A DNA stretch of 64,000 nucleotides from Actinomycetes bacterium (GCA_021848365.1 JAJZUS010000001.1:647417-711416), one strand, 5' to 3'; numbered from the stretch's first letter, positions 1 to 9,535 are shown. Translations and numbers: made by a program. Notes: generated by a model not told the origin, from the letters alone.

Positions 1-210
1 ATCCACCCCGCGTACGTCGACTGCACGGTCACGTGCTCGTGCGGCAACACCTTCACCACGCACTCGACGAAGTCGGAGCTCCACGTCGAGCTCTGCAACA
101 ACTGCCACCCCTTCTTCACCGGTAAGCAGAAGCTGGTGGACACCGGTGGTCGCGTCGAGCGCTTCCAGCGCCGCTACGCCAAGACCGCGGCGAGGGCGCG
201 CAAGGCCTAG
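1..210 (+). CDS. rpmE: 50S ribosomal protein L31 (partial, 5' end outside window)
   Basis: Reading frame 1 is open from the first base to TAG at 208-210 and gives 69 residues beginning IHPAYVDC. The CSCGN motif, the later [13 protein letters not shown] block and the [11 protein letters not shown] end match zinc-binding (type A) L31. The visible Cys pairs (residues 12/14 and a CNNC pair near 37) would bind one zinc ion. Only about four N-terminal residues are missing. The protein sits on the large ribosomal subunit near the central protuberance. It lies 6 bases before prfA, the same order as in mycobacteria, so the two are probably co-transcribed. Confidence 0.95.
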   Translation: MHPAYVDCTVTCSCGNTFTTHSTKSELHVELCNNCHPFFTGKQKLVDTGGRVERFQRRYAKTAARARKA

Positions 211-216
211 TTCGCG

Positions 217-1290
217 GTGGCCTCGCTCGACGAGACCCTCGCGACCGTCGAGGGGGAGCTGCGCGACGTCGAGGCCGCCCTGGCGGACCCCTCGGTCGTC
301 GCCGATCGGAACCGACTGCGGGACCTCTCGCGTCGCCACAAGGAACTCGCCGAGATCGACGCCGCCTGGCGACGCGTGCGTCGGGCCCGCGAGGACGTGG
401 CGACGGCCCGCGAGATGCTGGGTGGCGCCTCGGGCGAGGAGCGCGAGCTCTGGCGCGAGGAGCTGAGCGCCGCCGAGGAGGCCCTCGCGCCCCTCGAGGA
501 GGAGCTCGAGACCCTGCTCCTGCCCCGGGACCCGAACGAGGGCCGCAACGTGATCATGGAGATCCGCGGGGCCGAGGGCGGTGAGGAGGCCAACCTCTTC
601 GCCGGCGACCTCGCCGCCATGTACCGCCGCTACGCCGCCCGTCGCGGCTGGAAGCTCGAGGTCATCGAAGAGCGACCCTCGGACCAGGGCGGCCTCGACG
701 AGGCCACCTACCTCATTAAGGGCGAGGACGCCTGGACCCGGCTCGAGCAGGAGGCCGGCGTCCACCGCGTCCAACGCGTCCCGGTGACGGAGGCGAAGGG
801 CCGCGTTCACACCTCGTCGGCGACCGTGTCGGTCCTACCCGAGGCCGAGGAGGTCGACGTCGAGATCGACCCCAACGACCTGCGCATCGATGTCTACCGC
901 TCCTCGGGACCCGGGGGCCAGAGCGTCAACACCACCGACTCCGCGGTGCGCATCACGCACCTGCCGACCGGCATCGTCGTCTCGATGCAGGACGAGAAGA
1001 GCCAGATCCAGAATCGCGCGAAGGCCCTCATCGTCCTGCGCTCGCGACTGTTGAAGGCGGCCCAGGAGGCCCAGGCGAGCGAGCTCGGGGACCTGAAGCG
1101 CTCCCAGTTGGGCGGCGGCGGGCGCTCGGAGAAGATCCGGACGTACAACTTCAAGGAGAACCGGGTCACCGACCACCGGGTCAACGTCACCACCTACGCC
1201 CTCGACGAGGTGCTGAACGGCGACCTCGACGCCTACGTCGACGCGCTCATGGCCGACAAGCGAGCCCGCCAGCTCGCGGCCCGTGCCTAG
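217..1290 (+). CDS. prfA: Peptide chain release factor 1
   Basis: The 357-residue product is full length for RF1. It reads UAA and UAG stop codons and triggers peptide release on the ribosome. The discriminator tripeptide PVT is at residues 189-191, which separates it from RF2 (SPF). The universal GGQ motif that enters the peptidyl-transferase centre is at 233-235 within [16 protein letters not shown]. The start is GTG at 217, with only a weak upstream ribosome site. The gene overlaps prmC, whose product methylates the GGQ glutamine, so enzyme and substrate are translationally coupled. Confidence 0.97.
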   Translation: MASLDETLATVEGELRDVEAALADPSVVADRNRLRDLSRRHKELAEIDAAWRRVRRAREDVATAREMLGGASGEERELWREELSAAEEALAPLEEELETLLLPRDPNEGRNVIMEIRGAEGGEEANLFAGDLAAMYRRYAARRGWKLEVIEERPSDQGGLDEATYLIKGEDAWTRLEQEAGVHRVQRVPVTEAKGRVHTSSATVSVLPEAEEVDVEIDPNDLRIDVYRSSGPGGQSVNTTDSAVRITHLPTGIVVSMQDEKSQIQNRAKALIVLRSRLLKAAQEAQASELGDLKRSQLGGGGRSEKIRTYNFKENRVTDHRVNVTTYALDEVLNGDLDAYVDALMADKRARQLAARA

Positions 1291-2062
1291 CGGGGCGGTC
1301 GAGGGGTTGGCCGCCCACGAGGCGCGCTGGCTCGAGGAGGAGTTCGGCCACGACCCCGCGGCCCTCGCCGAAGCGATCGAGCGACGCCGCGCGCACGAGC
1401 CGCTGCAGTACGTCCTCGGCCACTGGCCCTTTCGCCGTCTCGACCTCGTCGTCGACCGTCGCGTCCTGATCCCGCGCTTCGAGACCGAGGGCCTGGTCGA
1501 CGTCGCCCTCGCCGCCCTCGGGGAACGCGAGCGCGTCCTCGTCGTCGACCTGGGCTGCGGGAGTGGGGCGATCGGGCTCGCCCTGGCGAGCGAACTCGCG
1601 GCCCGCGACGTCCGCGTGGAGCTCTACGCCGTCGACCTCAGCGAGGACGCCCTCGACGTCGCGCGGGAGAACGCGCGCCGCTGCGGCGTCACGGCGCAGT
1701 GGCGTCGCGGCTCCTGGTACGCGGCGCTCGAGCCCGAGCTCGCGGGCCGCGTCGACCTCATCGTCGCGAACCCGCCCTACGTCGCCGCCGCCGAGATGCC
1801 CGCGCTCGCCCCCGAGCTCGCGTTCGAACCCCGCGGCGCCCTCGTCGCGGAGGACACCCCGGCGTCGCCGGGCTTCGCCGATCTCGCCGAGGTGATCGCC
1901 GGTGCGGCGCACTGGCTGGCGCCCGGCGGGGTGCTCGTGGCCGAGCACGGTGCGGACCAGGGCGACGCCATCCTCGCCGCGGCGCGCGCCGCCGGGTTGC
2001 GTGACGCGATCGACCACCTCGACCTCGCCGGCCGGGCGCGCGTCCTGGAGGCTCGGCGATGA
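1283..2062 (+). CDS. prmC: Release factor glutamine N5-methyltransferase
   Basis: The 259-residue class I SAM-dependent methyltransferase has the SAM-binding motif [10 protein letters not shown] from about residue 89. The NPPY motif at 163-166 holds the target glutamine amide. PrmC (HemK) methylates the GGQ glutamine of RF1 and RF2 and increases release efficiency. The GTG start at 1283 lies inside the end of prfA (8-base overlap), and the stop overlaps tsaC by 4 bases. The N-terminal helical domain that binds release factors is short here: the SAM motif starts near residue 89 rather than about 110, so an upstream start cannot be excluded. Confidence 0.93.
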   Translation: MPSGAVEGLAAHEARWLEEEFGHDPAALAEAIERRRAHEPLQYVLGHWPFRRLDLVVDRRVLIPRFETEGLVDVALAALGERERVLVVDLGCGSGAIGLALASELAARDVRVELYAVDLSEDALDVARENARRCGVTAQWRRGSWYAALEPELAGRVDLIVANPPYVAAAEMPALAPELAFEPRGALVAEDTPASPGFADLAEVIAGAAHWLAPGGVLVAEHGADQGDAILAAARAAGLRDAIDHLDLAGRARVLEARR

Positions 2063-2664
2063 TCGCCCGACTGGACCTCGCCCGGGCCGTGGCCGTCCTC
2101 GCGGCGGGGGAGGTGGTCGCGATCCCGACCGACACCGTCTACGGGCTCGCCGCCTCGCTCGACCAGCCCGCCGCCGTCGCGCGCATCTTCGGGTTGAAGT
2201 CGCGGCCCCCGACGACGGCCCTGCCGGTCCTCGTTGACGACCCCGCCCGGGCCGCCGCGCTCGGCGTCACCTGGGATGCTCGCGCCGCCGCCCTCGTCCG
2301 CGCCTTCTGGCCGGGGGCGCTCACGATCGTCGTCCCCGCGCCCGACGAGCTGGCGCGGCGGGTCGGGGGGAGCGGGGCCCTCGGGCTGCGCCAGCCCGAC
2401 GACGCGACGGCCCGGGCCCTCCTCGCCCGCACCGGACCCCTGGCGACGACCAGCGCCAACGAGCACGGCGACCCTCCCTGCACGTCGGCCGAGGAGGTCG
2501 ACGCCGTCTTCGCGACCCGCGAGGGACTGGCGGGGGTCCTCGACGACGGTCCCCGACGGGCGACGGTCTCGACGGTCGTCGTCCTCGAGGCCGACGGCTG
2601 GCGAGTGGCGCGTGAGGGCGCGGTCAGCGAGGCGGCGCTCGCCGCCGTCCTCGACCGGTACTAG
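2059..2664 (+). CDS. tsaC: Threonylcarbamoyl-AMP synthase (Sua5/YrdC/YwlC family)
   Basis: The 201-residue protein has the YrdC fold signature: IPTDTVYGLAAS near the N terminus, then the KSRPPT and LPVLVDD segments and the GPLATTSANEHG block. The enzyme makes L-threonylcarbamoyl-AMP from threonine, bicarbonate and ATP, the first step of t6A37 formation in tRNAs that read ANN codons. At 201 residues it is the short TsaC form without the Sua5 C-terminal domain. The ATG at 2059 overlaps the prmC stop in ATGA. The 3' end meets the opposing enoyl-CoA hydratase gene in a shared CTAG. Confidence 0.93.
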   Translation: MIARLDLARAVAVLAAGEVVAIPTDTVYGLAASLDQPAAVARIFGLKSRPPTTALPVLVDDPARAAALGVTWDARAAALVRAFWPGALTIVVPAPDELARRVGGSGALGLRQPDDATARALLARTGPLATTSANEHGDPPCTSAEEVDAVFATREGLAGVLDDGPRRATVSTVVVLEADGWRVAREGAVSEAALAAVLDRY

Positions 2665-3422
2665 ACGGCGCCGCGCCGAACCACCCAGGTGGCCGGCCGC
2701 TTCTCGAGGAACGCGGCCATCCCTTCCCGCGCCGCTTCCCCGGCGAAGAGGTGAGCCGAGAGCTCGGCGGCCCAGGTGAAGGCCTCGTCGGGCGGGAGGT
2801 TCGGCACCACGTCGGTCAGCTGCTTCGCGGCCGCGAGGGCCTCGGGTGCGCCGGCGAGGAGGTCGTCGACGATGGCGTCGACGGTCGCGTCGAGGTCCTC
2901 GCTCGCGACGGCGTGATTGATGAGGCCGAGTCGCACGGCGTCGGTGGCCGAGAACCGGTTCGCGCGCAGGAAGGCCTCGCGCGCCTCACCGAGGCGCATC
3001 TTCGGGAGGCAGACGACCGCGATCATCGCGGGGGCGACGCCGACGCGCGCCTCGGTGAAGCCGAAGCGCGCCGTGTCGAGGGCGACCGAGACGTCCATGG
3101 CCGCGGCGAGCCCGACGCCCCCGGCGACGCAGTGTCCCGCGAGTCGTCCGACCACCGGCTTCGGGCACTGGCGGATCCGCTGGAGCAGGGCGACCAGCCC
3201 CGGGGCACCCGGGCCCGCGGCGGTGGTGAGGTCGGCTCCGGCGCAGAAGGTCGAGCCGCGGTTGGTCACGACCACGACGCGCGTCGAGGGGTCGTCCGCG
3301 GCCTCGTCGAGGGCGTCGAGCAGCCCGCTCACGAGCTCCGCGCTCAGCACGTTGCGTCGGGCTTCGTCGGCCAGGGTGACGGTGGTGACCGGTCCCGACC
3401 GCGTCACCTCGACGACGCTCAC
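2661..3422 (-). CDS. Enoyl-CoA hydratase/isomerase family protein
   Basis: The 253-residue crotonase-fold protein has STFCAGADLT, forming the first oxyanion-hole segment, and GHCVAGGVGLAAAMDVSVA, forming the second. It is the last gene of a five-gene operon. The GTG start at 3422 overlaps the TIGR03084 gene stop (GTGA). By position it probably hydrates the unsaturated acyl-CoA made by the upstream carboxylase, analogous to AtuE (isohexenylglutaconyl-CoA hydratase) or methylglutaconyl-CoA hydratase. The exact substrate cannot be read from the sequence. The 3' end shares CTAG with tsaC, leaving no room for a dedicated terminator. Confidence 0.88.
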   Translation of the reverse strand: MSVVEVTRSGPVTTVTLADEARRNVLSAELVSGLLDALDEAADDPSTRVVVVTNRGSTFCAGADLTTAAGPGAPGLVALLQRIRQCPKPVVGRLAGHCVAGGVGLAAAMDVSVALDTARFGFTEARVGVAPAMIAVVCLPKMRLGEAREAFLRANRFSATDAVRLGLINHAVASEDLDATVDAIVDDLLAGAPEALAAAKQLTDVVPNLPPDEAFTWAAELSAHLFAGEAAREGMAAFLEKRPATWVVRRGAV

Positions 3423-4210
3423 CGCGCCCCCCGGGGCTCGGGACCCGTCGTCGGGCCGCCGGCGAAGGCCTGGGCCCGCAGGAGCCAGTGACGACCGAGG
3501 TCGCCGGTGACGAGGGCGGTGTCGTCGAGGTGACGACGTTGCACCACGACGAGGCAGAAGTCGAGAGCCGGTCCCCGCACGACGTCGCGAGCCCCCTCGT
3601 CGCCGAAGGTCCACCGCCGGCCGTCGGGCCCGTCGAGCTCGACGCGCACGGACTCCGCGGGGGGCTCTTCGCCCCGCACGCGGTAGGACCAGTCGCGGGT
3701 GATGTAGCCGAGCCGCACCACGTGGGCGAGTCGCGCCGTCGCCACCCGCTCGATCCCCAGGGCGTCGGCGACGTCGGTGCCGTGGGCCCAGGTCTCCATG
3801 AGGCGGGCGGTGAGGAAGGAGGCCGCGCCCATCGAGGGTCCGAACCACGGCACGCGCGCGGTGGGCGCGAGCCCCGCGGCCACCCGGTCGAGCTCGTCGC
3901 GGGCGGCACGCCACTGCGCGAGGAGGATCGCCGGGTCGCGGCCCTCGCGAGCGAGCGTCAATTCGTCGAGTCGACCCTCGAGGGCCGCCGCGACCACGGC
4001 GTCGAGGTCGGTCGCGAAGCCCTCGGGGTCGTCGATGGCGCGGGCCGCCGCCCGGTCGAAGTAGGCGAGGTGGGCGATCTGGTCGGCGACGTCCCAACCC
4101 TCGGCCGGCGTCGGGGTCGCCCACGACACGGCGGGGAGGCCCGCCACGAGGGCGTCGAGGTCCCACTGCTCGGCCGTGAGGTCGGCGCGCAGGGCCGCGA
4201 GGTCGCTCAC
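3419..4210 (-). CDS. TIGR03084-type actinobacterial metal-binding protein
   Basis: The 263-residue protein opens VSDLAALRADL and contains PAEGWDVADQIAHLAYFDRAA, then METWAHGTDVADALG. These are features of the DinB/mycothiol-dependent maleylpyruvate isomerase-like helical-bundle superfamily; the histidines in AHLAYFD and WAHGTDV are plausible metal ligands. The best family match I recognise is TIGR03084, an actinobacterial family of unknown function. Both ends overlap neighbours by GTGA, so it is translated together with AtuA and the enoyl-CoA hydratase. A thiol- or metal-assisted step in the same catabolic pathway is an inference from the operon only. Confidence 0.75.
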   Translation of the reverse strand: MSDLAALRADLTAEQWDLDALVAGLPAVSWATPTPAEGWDVADQIAHLAYFDRAAARAIDDPEGFATDLDAVVAAALEGRLDELTLAREGRDPAILLAQWRAARDELDRVAAGLAPTARVPWFGPSMGAASFLTARLMETWAHGTDVADALGIERVATARLAHVVRLGYITRDWSYRVRGEEPPAESVRVELDGPDGRRWTFGDEGARDVVRGPALDFCLVVVQRRHLDDTALVTGDLGRHWLLRAQAFAGGPTTGPEPRGAR

Positions 4211-5964
4211 GGCGCGAGCAGGGCGCGGGGGATCTCCACGACGCGGCTGCGCAGCCACTCGCCGAGTCCCTTCGCCTGCTTGTCGAGGCGGCTCGAGGCG
4301 GCGACCCCCTCCTCCAGGAGGTCGCGGATGACGAAGTTCCGGGCCCGCAGGTGGGGCAGGTCGTAGGCCTCGACGACGAGGTCGCGCGCCTCGGGCAGCA
4401 GCTCGCGCAGCCGCTCCACCGTGAGGAACCCGACCATCCACCGGTAGGCGTCGTCGGTCCTCGCGAAGACCCCGACGTTCGCGTGGCCCCCCTTGTCCCC
4501 GGAGCGCGCCCCGAGCACCCGCCCGAGGGGTGCGCGCTCGGTGGGCTCGAGCTCGAGGGGCTCGGGGACGTCCGGTCCGTCGACGGTGGGCGGTGCGCCC
4601 GCGGGGGCGACCGACTCGACGAGGATCGTCGGCCCGTCGAGGAACGTGACGTACTGGGGCACGACGTCGGCGTCGACGAGGGCCGGGCGGTAGACGCCGA
4701 AGGGCTCGGCCGGTCCGGGAGCCGCGCTCAGGCTGAAGAAGCCGGGCACGGTCGTCAGGGCGATCTCCACGGCCGCGTTGGCGAGCGGGCGGCCGACCGT
4801 GCGCTCGTCGTGGTCGCGCACCGTGAGGTGCCAGACCGCGACGGCCTCGTCGTTGGTCGCCGGGTCGGCCTTGTCGGTGCGCGCGAGGCGAGTCGTCACC
4901 CGCTCGTACTCCTCGGGCCGGTGCGGGCTGGCGCGCCAGAAGGCCCGCTCGACGAGGTCGGCCTTCGCCTCGATGTCGAGGCCGGTGAGGGCGACGCGCA
5001 GGTCCTGTCGATAGCCGCCGAGTTCGTTGGTGACGACCTTGAGGCGCGCGGGCGGCGGCTCGCCGGTCGCTCCGGAGATCCGGACTCGGTCGGGGCCGAT
5101 CGCGGCGACCTCGATCGTGTCGAAGCGGGTGGTGACGTCGGGCCCGAGGTAGCGGGGCCCGCCGATCTCGTAGAGGAGCTGGGAGGTCACGGTGCCGACC
5201 GAGACCTCGCCACCGGTGCCGTCGTGCTTGCCGATCACCGACGACCCGTCCTCGAAGACCTCGGCCCAGGGGAACCCCACGTACTCCATCCCGGGGACCT
5301 CGGTGAAGAAGGAGTAGTTGCCCCCGGTCGCCTGCGCGCCGCACTCGATGACGTGGCCGGCGACGACGGCCCCGGCGAGCCGGTCCCAGTCGTCGCGCGC
5401 CCAGCCGTGGTGCCAGGCGGCCGGGCCGGCGACGAGCGCGGCGTCGGTGACGCGTCCGGTGATCACGACGTCGGCGCCGCGGGCGAGGGCCTCGGCGATG
5501 CCGAAGGCGCCGAAGTAGGCGTTGGCGGTGAGCGTCGCGCCCGGCGTGAAGGGTGCGCCCGTCTCGAAGTCGCTCAGGACGCCCGCGGCGCTCAGCTCCC
5601 CGAGCCGCTCGACGAGGTCGTCCCCGTGGACGTAGGCGATCGTGAGGGCGAGACCCTGGCGATCGGCGATCTCGGCGACGGCCTGGGCGCAGCCGGCGGG
5701 GTCGAGCCCGCCGGCGTTGGAGACGACCTTGATGCCGCGCTCGGCGCAGGTGGCGAGGACCTGCTCCATCTGGGTGACGAAGCTGCGCGCGTAGCCCCCG
5801 CGGGTGTCCTTCGCCCGTCGTCGGGCGAGGATCAGCATGGTGAGCTCGGCCAGCCAGTCGCCGGTGAGCACGTCGATCGGGCCGCCCTCGACCATCTCAC
5901 GCGCGGCCGCCAGCCGGTCACCGTAGAAGCCCGAGCAGTTGGCGATGCGGATGGGTTGGTCCAT
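4207..5964 (-). CDS. atuA: Acyclic terpene utilization AtuA family protein (DUF1446)
   Basis: The 585-residue protein starts at ATG 5964 with MDQPIRIANCSGFYGDR, the usual opening of the DUF1446 domain. Conserved blocks include SNAGGLDPAGCAQAV and VITGRVTDAALVAGPA. The last ~110 residues form the small AtuA C-terminal domain, with its signature GARSGDKGGHANVGVF. AtuA is needed for citronellol/geraniol catabolism in Pseudomonas, but its reaction is not established. The start overlaps the biotin carboxylase stop by one base (TGATG) and the stop overlaps the next start (GTGA). The gene is intact. The family call is firm; the biochemical role is not. Confidence 0.9.
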   Translation of the reverse strand: MDQPIRIANCSGFYGDRLAAAREMVEGGPIDVLTGDWLAELTMLILARRRAKDTRGGYARSFVTQMEQVLATCAERGIKVVSNAGGLDPAGCAQAVAEIADRQGLALTIAYVHGDDLVERLGELSAAGVLSDFETGAPFTPGATLTANAYFGAFGIAEALARGADVVITGRVTDAALVAGPAAWHHGWARDDWDRLAGAVVAGHVIECGAQATGGNYSFFTEVPGMEYVGFPWAEVFEDGSSVIGKHDGTGGEVSVGTVTSQLLYEIGGPRYLGPDVTTRFDTIEVAAIGPDRVRISGATGEPPPARLKVVTNELGGYRQDLRVALTGLDIEAKADLVERAFWRASPHRPEEYERVTTRLARTDKADPATNDEAVAVWHLTVRDHDERTVGRPLANAAVEIALTTVPGFFSLSAAPGPAEPFGVYRPALVDADVVPQYVTFLDGPTILVESVAPAGAPPTVDGPDVPEPLELEPTERAPLGRVLGARSGDKGGHANVGVFARTDDAYRWMVGFLTVERLRELLPEARDLVVEAYDLPHLRARNFVIRDLLEEGVAASSRLDKQAKGLGEWLRSRVVEIPRALLAP

Positions 5965-7895
5965 CAGGCCTCCTCGTCGATCGGCGTCAGGACCAGCAGG
6001 TCGGCGCCACCCTCGACCTGGTCGCCGGGCACGACGTGCAGGGCGCCCACGACGCCGTCGTGGGGCGCGACGATGGGGTGCTCCATCTTCATCGCCTCGA
6101 GGACGACGAGGGTCGCTCCGGCCCGGACCCGCTCGCCCGACCTCACCCGCACGTCGATGACGACGCCGGGCATCGGGGCGGCGAGGCCCCCCGTCTCCGT
6201 GGGGGCCTCGGACGGCGCGCGGAAACGGGGGACCCGCTCGAAGCTCACCGTCCCGCGCGGGACCTGGACGTGCAGGTGGGTGGGGGTCGCGCTGACGCGA
6301 GCACCCCACCGTCGTCCGCGCACCTCCACGTCGAGGGCCGTGGGCGACCAGGCGTGGACGCGTGCCGTGCCGTCGGGCAGGACGTAGGAGCCGTCACGGG
6401 CGCGCCGGTAGGCGACCTCGAGGGTCTCCTCGCCCCGGCGTAGGACGACCCGCTCGTCGGGCAACCGGGCGTTGCGCCAGCCCGGGGGGATCGTCCCGAG
6501 GACCTCGGCGCGCGCGGCGTTCTCTCCCGCGACCCACAGGGCCGCGGCGACGGCGGCCTCGGTGAGCTCCGCCGGCGAGGGCTCGAGACGGGGGGCGGGC
6601 TGGTGGCGCTCGATGAAGTCCGTCGTCGTGTCCCCGGCGATGAAGGCGGGGTGGCGCAGCGTGGCGGCGAGGAAGTCCCGGTTGGTCGTGACCCCGGCGA
6701 GGTGCAGTCGTTCGAGGGCCCGCGCGAGGCGGCCGGCGGCCTCCTCGCGGGTCGCGCCGTGGGCGATCACCTTGGCGAGGAGCGAGTCGAAGGCCACGCT
6801 CACCACCGACCCGGTGACGACGCCCGACTCGAGCCGCACCGCCGGCTCGTCGGCCGGCTCGAAGGCGGCGAGGGTCCCCGCCGCGGGCAGGAAGCCGTTC
6901 GCCGGGTCCTCGGCGCAGAGCCGGGCCTCGATGGCCCACCCCCCGGGGGCCGGGGGGCGCGGGCGCAGCGGCAGGCCGTCGGCGACGCGCAGCTGCTCGA
7001 CCACGAGGTCGACCCCGGTGACCTCCTCGGTGACCGGGTGCTCGACCTGGAGCCGCGTGTTCACCTCGAGGAAGAAGAACTCGCGCGTGGCGTCGTCGTA
7101 GAGGAACTCGACCGTCCCCGTCGAGCGGTAGTCGAGCGACCGGCCGAGGGAGAGGGCCGCGTCGACGAGGGCCGCCCGGCCCTCGTCGTCGAGGACGGGG
7201 GAGGGGGACTCCTCGATGAGCTTCTGGTGGCGGCGCTGGATCGAGCACTCCCGCTCACCGAGGGCGACGAGGGCGCCGTGGGCGTCGCCGAGGATCTGGA
7301 CCTCCAGGTGACGCGCGCGGGCCACGTAGCGCTCGAGGAAGACCCGGTCGTCGCCGAAGGCGGACGCCGCCTCGCGACGCGCCGCGGCGACGGCCTCGAC
7401 CAGGTCCTCGCGGCGCTCGACGCGGCGCATGCCCTTGCCCCCGCCGCCCGCGGCGGCCTTGACCAGCAGGGGGAAGCCGACCCCCTCGGCCTCGCTCGGG
7501 TCCTCGCTCGAGGGGAGCGTCGGGACGCCGGCCGCGCGGGCCCGACGCTTCGCCTCCACCTTGTCGCCCATGGCGGCGATCGTCGCCGGGGTCGGGCCGA
7601 CCCAGACGAGGCCCGCCGCCTCGACGGACGTCGCGGCCTCGGCGTTCTCCGAGAGGAACCCGTAGCCCGGATGGATGGCCTGCGCGCCGGTGCGCTGCGC
7701 GGCGGCGATGATCGCCGCGACGTCGAGGTAGGTCGTCTCGAGTCGCACCGCCTCGTCGGCGTCGTGCACGTAGGGGGCGTCGGCGTCGGCCGCCACGTAG
7801 ACGGCGACGGTGCGCCAGCCGAGCGAGCGCGCGGCGCGGATCACCCGGCGGGCGATCTCGCCGCGGTTGGCCACCAGGACGCTCGAGAGACTCAC
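5964..7895 (-). CDS. Acyl-CoA carboxylase alpha subunit (biotin carboxylase + biotin carrier)
   Basis: The 643-residue protein begins VSLSSVLVANRGEIARRVIRAA. It contains the ATP-grasp biotin carboxylase domain (KAAAGGGGKGMRRV, the RRHQKLIEESPSP block, FLEVNTRLQVEHPVTE) and a C-terminal biotinyl domain with the target lysine in VLEAMKMEHP. It carboxylates biotin with bicarbonate and ATP and hands the carboxyl group to the beta subunit encoded just upstream. The GTG at 7895 overlaps the beta-subunit stop (GTGA). Longer in-frame extensions lie inside that gene and are unlikely. Its partners suggest geranyl-CoA or 3-methylcrotonyl-CoA carboxylase; these cannot be told apart here. Confidence 0.92.
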   Translation of the reverse strand: MSLSSVLVANRGEIARRVIRAARSLGWRTVAVYVAADADAPYVHDADEAVRLETTYLDVAAIIAAAQRTGAQAIHPGYGFLSENAEAATSVEAAGLVWVGPTPATIAAMGDKVEAKRRARAAGVPTLPSSEDPSEAEGVGFPLLVKAAAGGGGKGMRRVERREDLVEAVAAARREAASAFGDDRVFLERYVARARHLEVQILGDAHGALVALGERECSIQRRHQKLIEESPSPVLDDEGRAALVDAALSLGRSLDYRSTGTVEFLYDDATREFFFLEVNTRLQVEHPVTEEVTGVDLVVEQLRVADGLPLRPRPPAPGGWAIEARLCAEDPANGFLPAAGTLAAFEPADEPAVRLESGVVTGSVVSVAFDSLLAKVIAHGATREEAAGRLARALERLHLAGVTTNRDFLAATLRHPAFIAGDTTTDFIERHQPAPRLEPSPAELTEAAVAAALWVAGENAARAEVLGTIPPGWRNARLPDERVVLRRGEETLEVAYRRARDGSYVLPDGTARVHAWSPTALDVEVRGRRWGARVSATPTHLHVQVPRGTVSFERVPRFRAPSEAPTETGGLAAPMPGVVIDVRVRSGERVRAGATLVVLEAMKMEHPIVAPHDGVVGALHVVPGDQVEGGADLLVLTPIDEEA

Positions 7896-9529
7896 AGCCG
7901 GAAGACCCCGTAGCCGGCCGTCCCCTCGATGGGACGGCTGCGCACGACCGAGAGGCACATCGCGAGCACCGTGCGGGTGTCGCGGGGGTCGATGATCCCG
8001 TCGTCGCTGATGGCGCTGGTGGCGGCGAGGGCGAGCGACCCCTGCTCCTGGGCCCCCTCGACCATGGCCACGATTCGGGCGTCCTCCTCCTCGTCGAAGG
8101 GCTCACCCAGTCGCGCCGCCCGGGCGCGACGGACTTGGCTCATGACCCCGGCGATCTGCTTGGGCCCCATGACCGCGATCTTCGCGGTGGGCCAGAGGAA
8201 GGTGAACCGGTTCCCGAAGGCGCGACCCGACATCCCGTAGGTGCCGGCGCCGTAGGAGGCGCCGAGGATCACCGTCAGGTGCGGGACCGTCGAGTTGGTC
8301 ACCGCGTTCAGCATCTGCGAGCCCTTCTTGATGATGCCCGCGGCCTCGGCGTCGCGGCCCACCATGTAGCCGGTGACGTTCTGGAGAAAGATCAGGGGGA
8401 CGTCGATCTGGTTGCAGAGCTGGATGAACTGGGCGGCCTTCTCGGCGGCGGTCGGCTGGATCACGCCGTTGTTGCCGAGGATCCCCACGGGGTACCCGTG
8501 GATCGAGGCCCAGCCGCACACCATGGTCGAGCCGTAGCGGGCCTTGAACTCCTCGAAGCGCGATCCGTCGACGACGCGGCCGATCACCTCGCGCACGTCG
8601 AGGGCCTGGCGCAGGTCCCGGCTCACGAGTCCCAGGAGCTCCTCGGGGTCGAGCGTGGGTGGCTCGGGGGGCATCGAGGCGTCGGGGCCGGCCTTGCGCC
8701 AGTTGAGGTGGGCGACGACCTCGCGGCACATGCGCAGGGCGTCCATCTCGTCCTCGGCGAAGTAGTCGCCGAGGCCCGAGACCTCGGCGTGTAGTCGCGC
8801 GCCGCCCAGGGTCTCGTCGTCGATCTCCTCCCCGAGGGCCATCTTCACCAGGGGCGGCCCGGCGAGGAAGATCTTCGACTGGTCCTTGACCACGATGTTG
8901 TAGTCGGACAGGCCCGGCTGGTAGGCGCCACCGGCGGTCGAGGAGCCGAAGACGACGCTGACGGTCGGGATGCGCCGGCGTGACAGCTCGATGAGGTCGT
9001 AGAAGAAGCGGCCGCTCTCGGCGAAGTGCCCGGTGTTCATGCGACCGCCGCCGCCCTCCCCGACGCGCAGGTCGGCCCCGGCCGACTCGACGAAGCTGAC
9101 GTAGGGGAGGCGGTTGTCCCGGGCGATCTCGAGGGCCCGCATCCACTTCTTCGCGGAGAAGACGGTGAGGGCTCCGCCCAGCACCGTCGGGTCGTTCGCC
9201 ATGATGACGCACTCGGTGCCGGCGATGACCCCGATGCCCACCACCATCCCGCCCCCGATCGTGTAGTCGGAGCCGTACGCGGCGAGCGGGGAGATCTCGA
9301 GAAAGGGGGTGTCGGGGTCGAGGACGGCGGCGATCCGCTCGCGCACGGGTAGCTTGTGGCGGGACCGTAGACGGGCCGTCGCGGCCTCGCCGCCCCCGGC
9401 CGCGGCCTGGTCGAGGAGCTGATCGATGACGCCGAGCTGCTCGAGCATGTCCTCGCGATTGCGTCGGTACTGGTCCGACGTCCGGTCGAGCCGGCTGCGC
9501 AGCGGTGGCGCCAGTGGCAGGTGACCCAC
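7892..9529 (-). CDS. Acyl-CoA carboxylase beta subunit (carboxyltransferase, MCC/GCC type)
   Basis: The 545-residue carboxyltransferase contains SAGADLRVGEGGGGRMNTGHF, GSSTAGGAYQPGLSDY and the later GASYGAGTYGMSGRAF with FLWPTAKIAVMGPKQIAGV. This layout is typical of 3-methylcrotonyl-CoA and geranyl-CoA carboxylase beta subunits rather than propionyl-CoA carboxylase. It transfers the carboxyl group from biotin to the gamma carbon of an unsaturated acyl-CoA. It is the first gene of the five-gene operon. A TAGTAT hexamer ends exactly 6 bases before the GTG at 9529, so the transcript is probably leaderless and the start codon is well fixed. Confidence 0.92.
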   Translation of the reverse strand: MGHLPLAPPLRSRLDRTSDQYRRNREDMLEQLGVIDQLLDQAAAGGGEAATARLRSRHKLPVRERIAAVLDPDTPFLEISPLAAYGSDYTIGGGMVVGIGVIAGTECVIMANDPTVLGGALTVFSAKKWMRALEIARDNRLPYVSFVESAGADLRVGEGGGGRMNTGHFAESGRFFYDLIELSRRRIPTVSVVFGSSTAGGAYQPGLSDYNIVVKDQSKIFLAGPPLVKMALGEEIDDETLGGARLHAEVSGLGDYFAEDEMDALRMCREVVAHLNWRKAGPDASMPPEPPTLDPEELLGLVSRDLRQALDVREVIGRVVDGSRFEEFKARYGSTMVCGWASIHGYPVGILGNNGVIQPTAAEKAAQFIQLCNQIDVPLIFLQNVTGYMVGRDAEAAGIIKKGSQMLNAVTNSTVPHLTVILGASYGAGTYGMSGRAFGNRFTFLWPTAKIAVMGPKQIAGVMSQVRRARAARLGEPFDEEEDARIVAMVEGAQEQGSLALAATSAISDDGIIDPRDTRTVLAMCLSVVRSRPIEGTAGYGVFRL

Positions 9530-9535
9530 GGGCCG

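Noticed and set aside
4351..6387. 678-codon plus-strand frame opposite atuA
   Set aside because: It is an antisense shadow with low-complexity composition and no ribosome site; AtuA motifs on the minus strand are clear.
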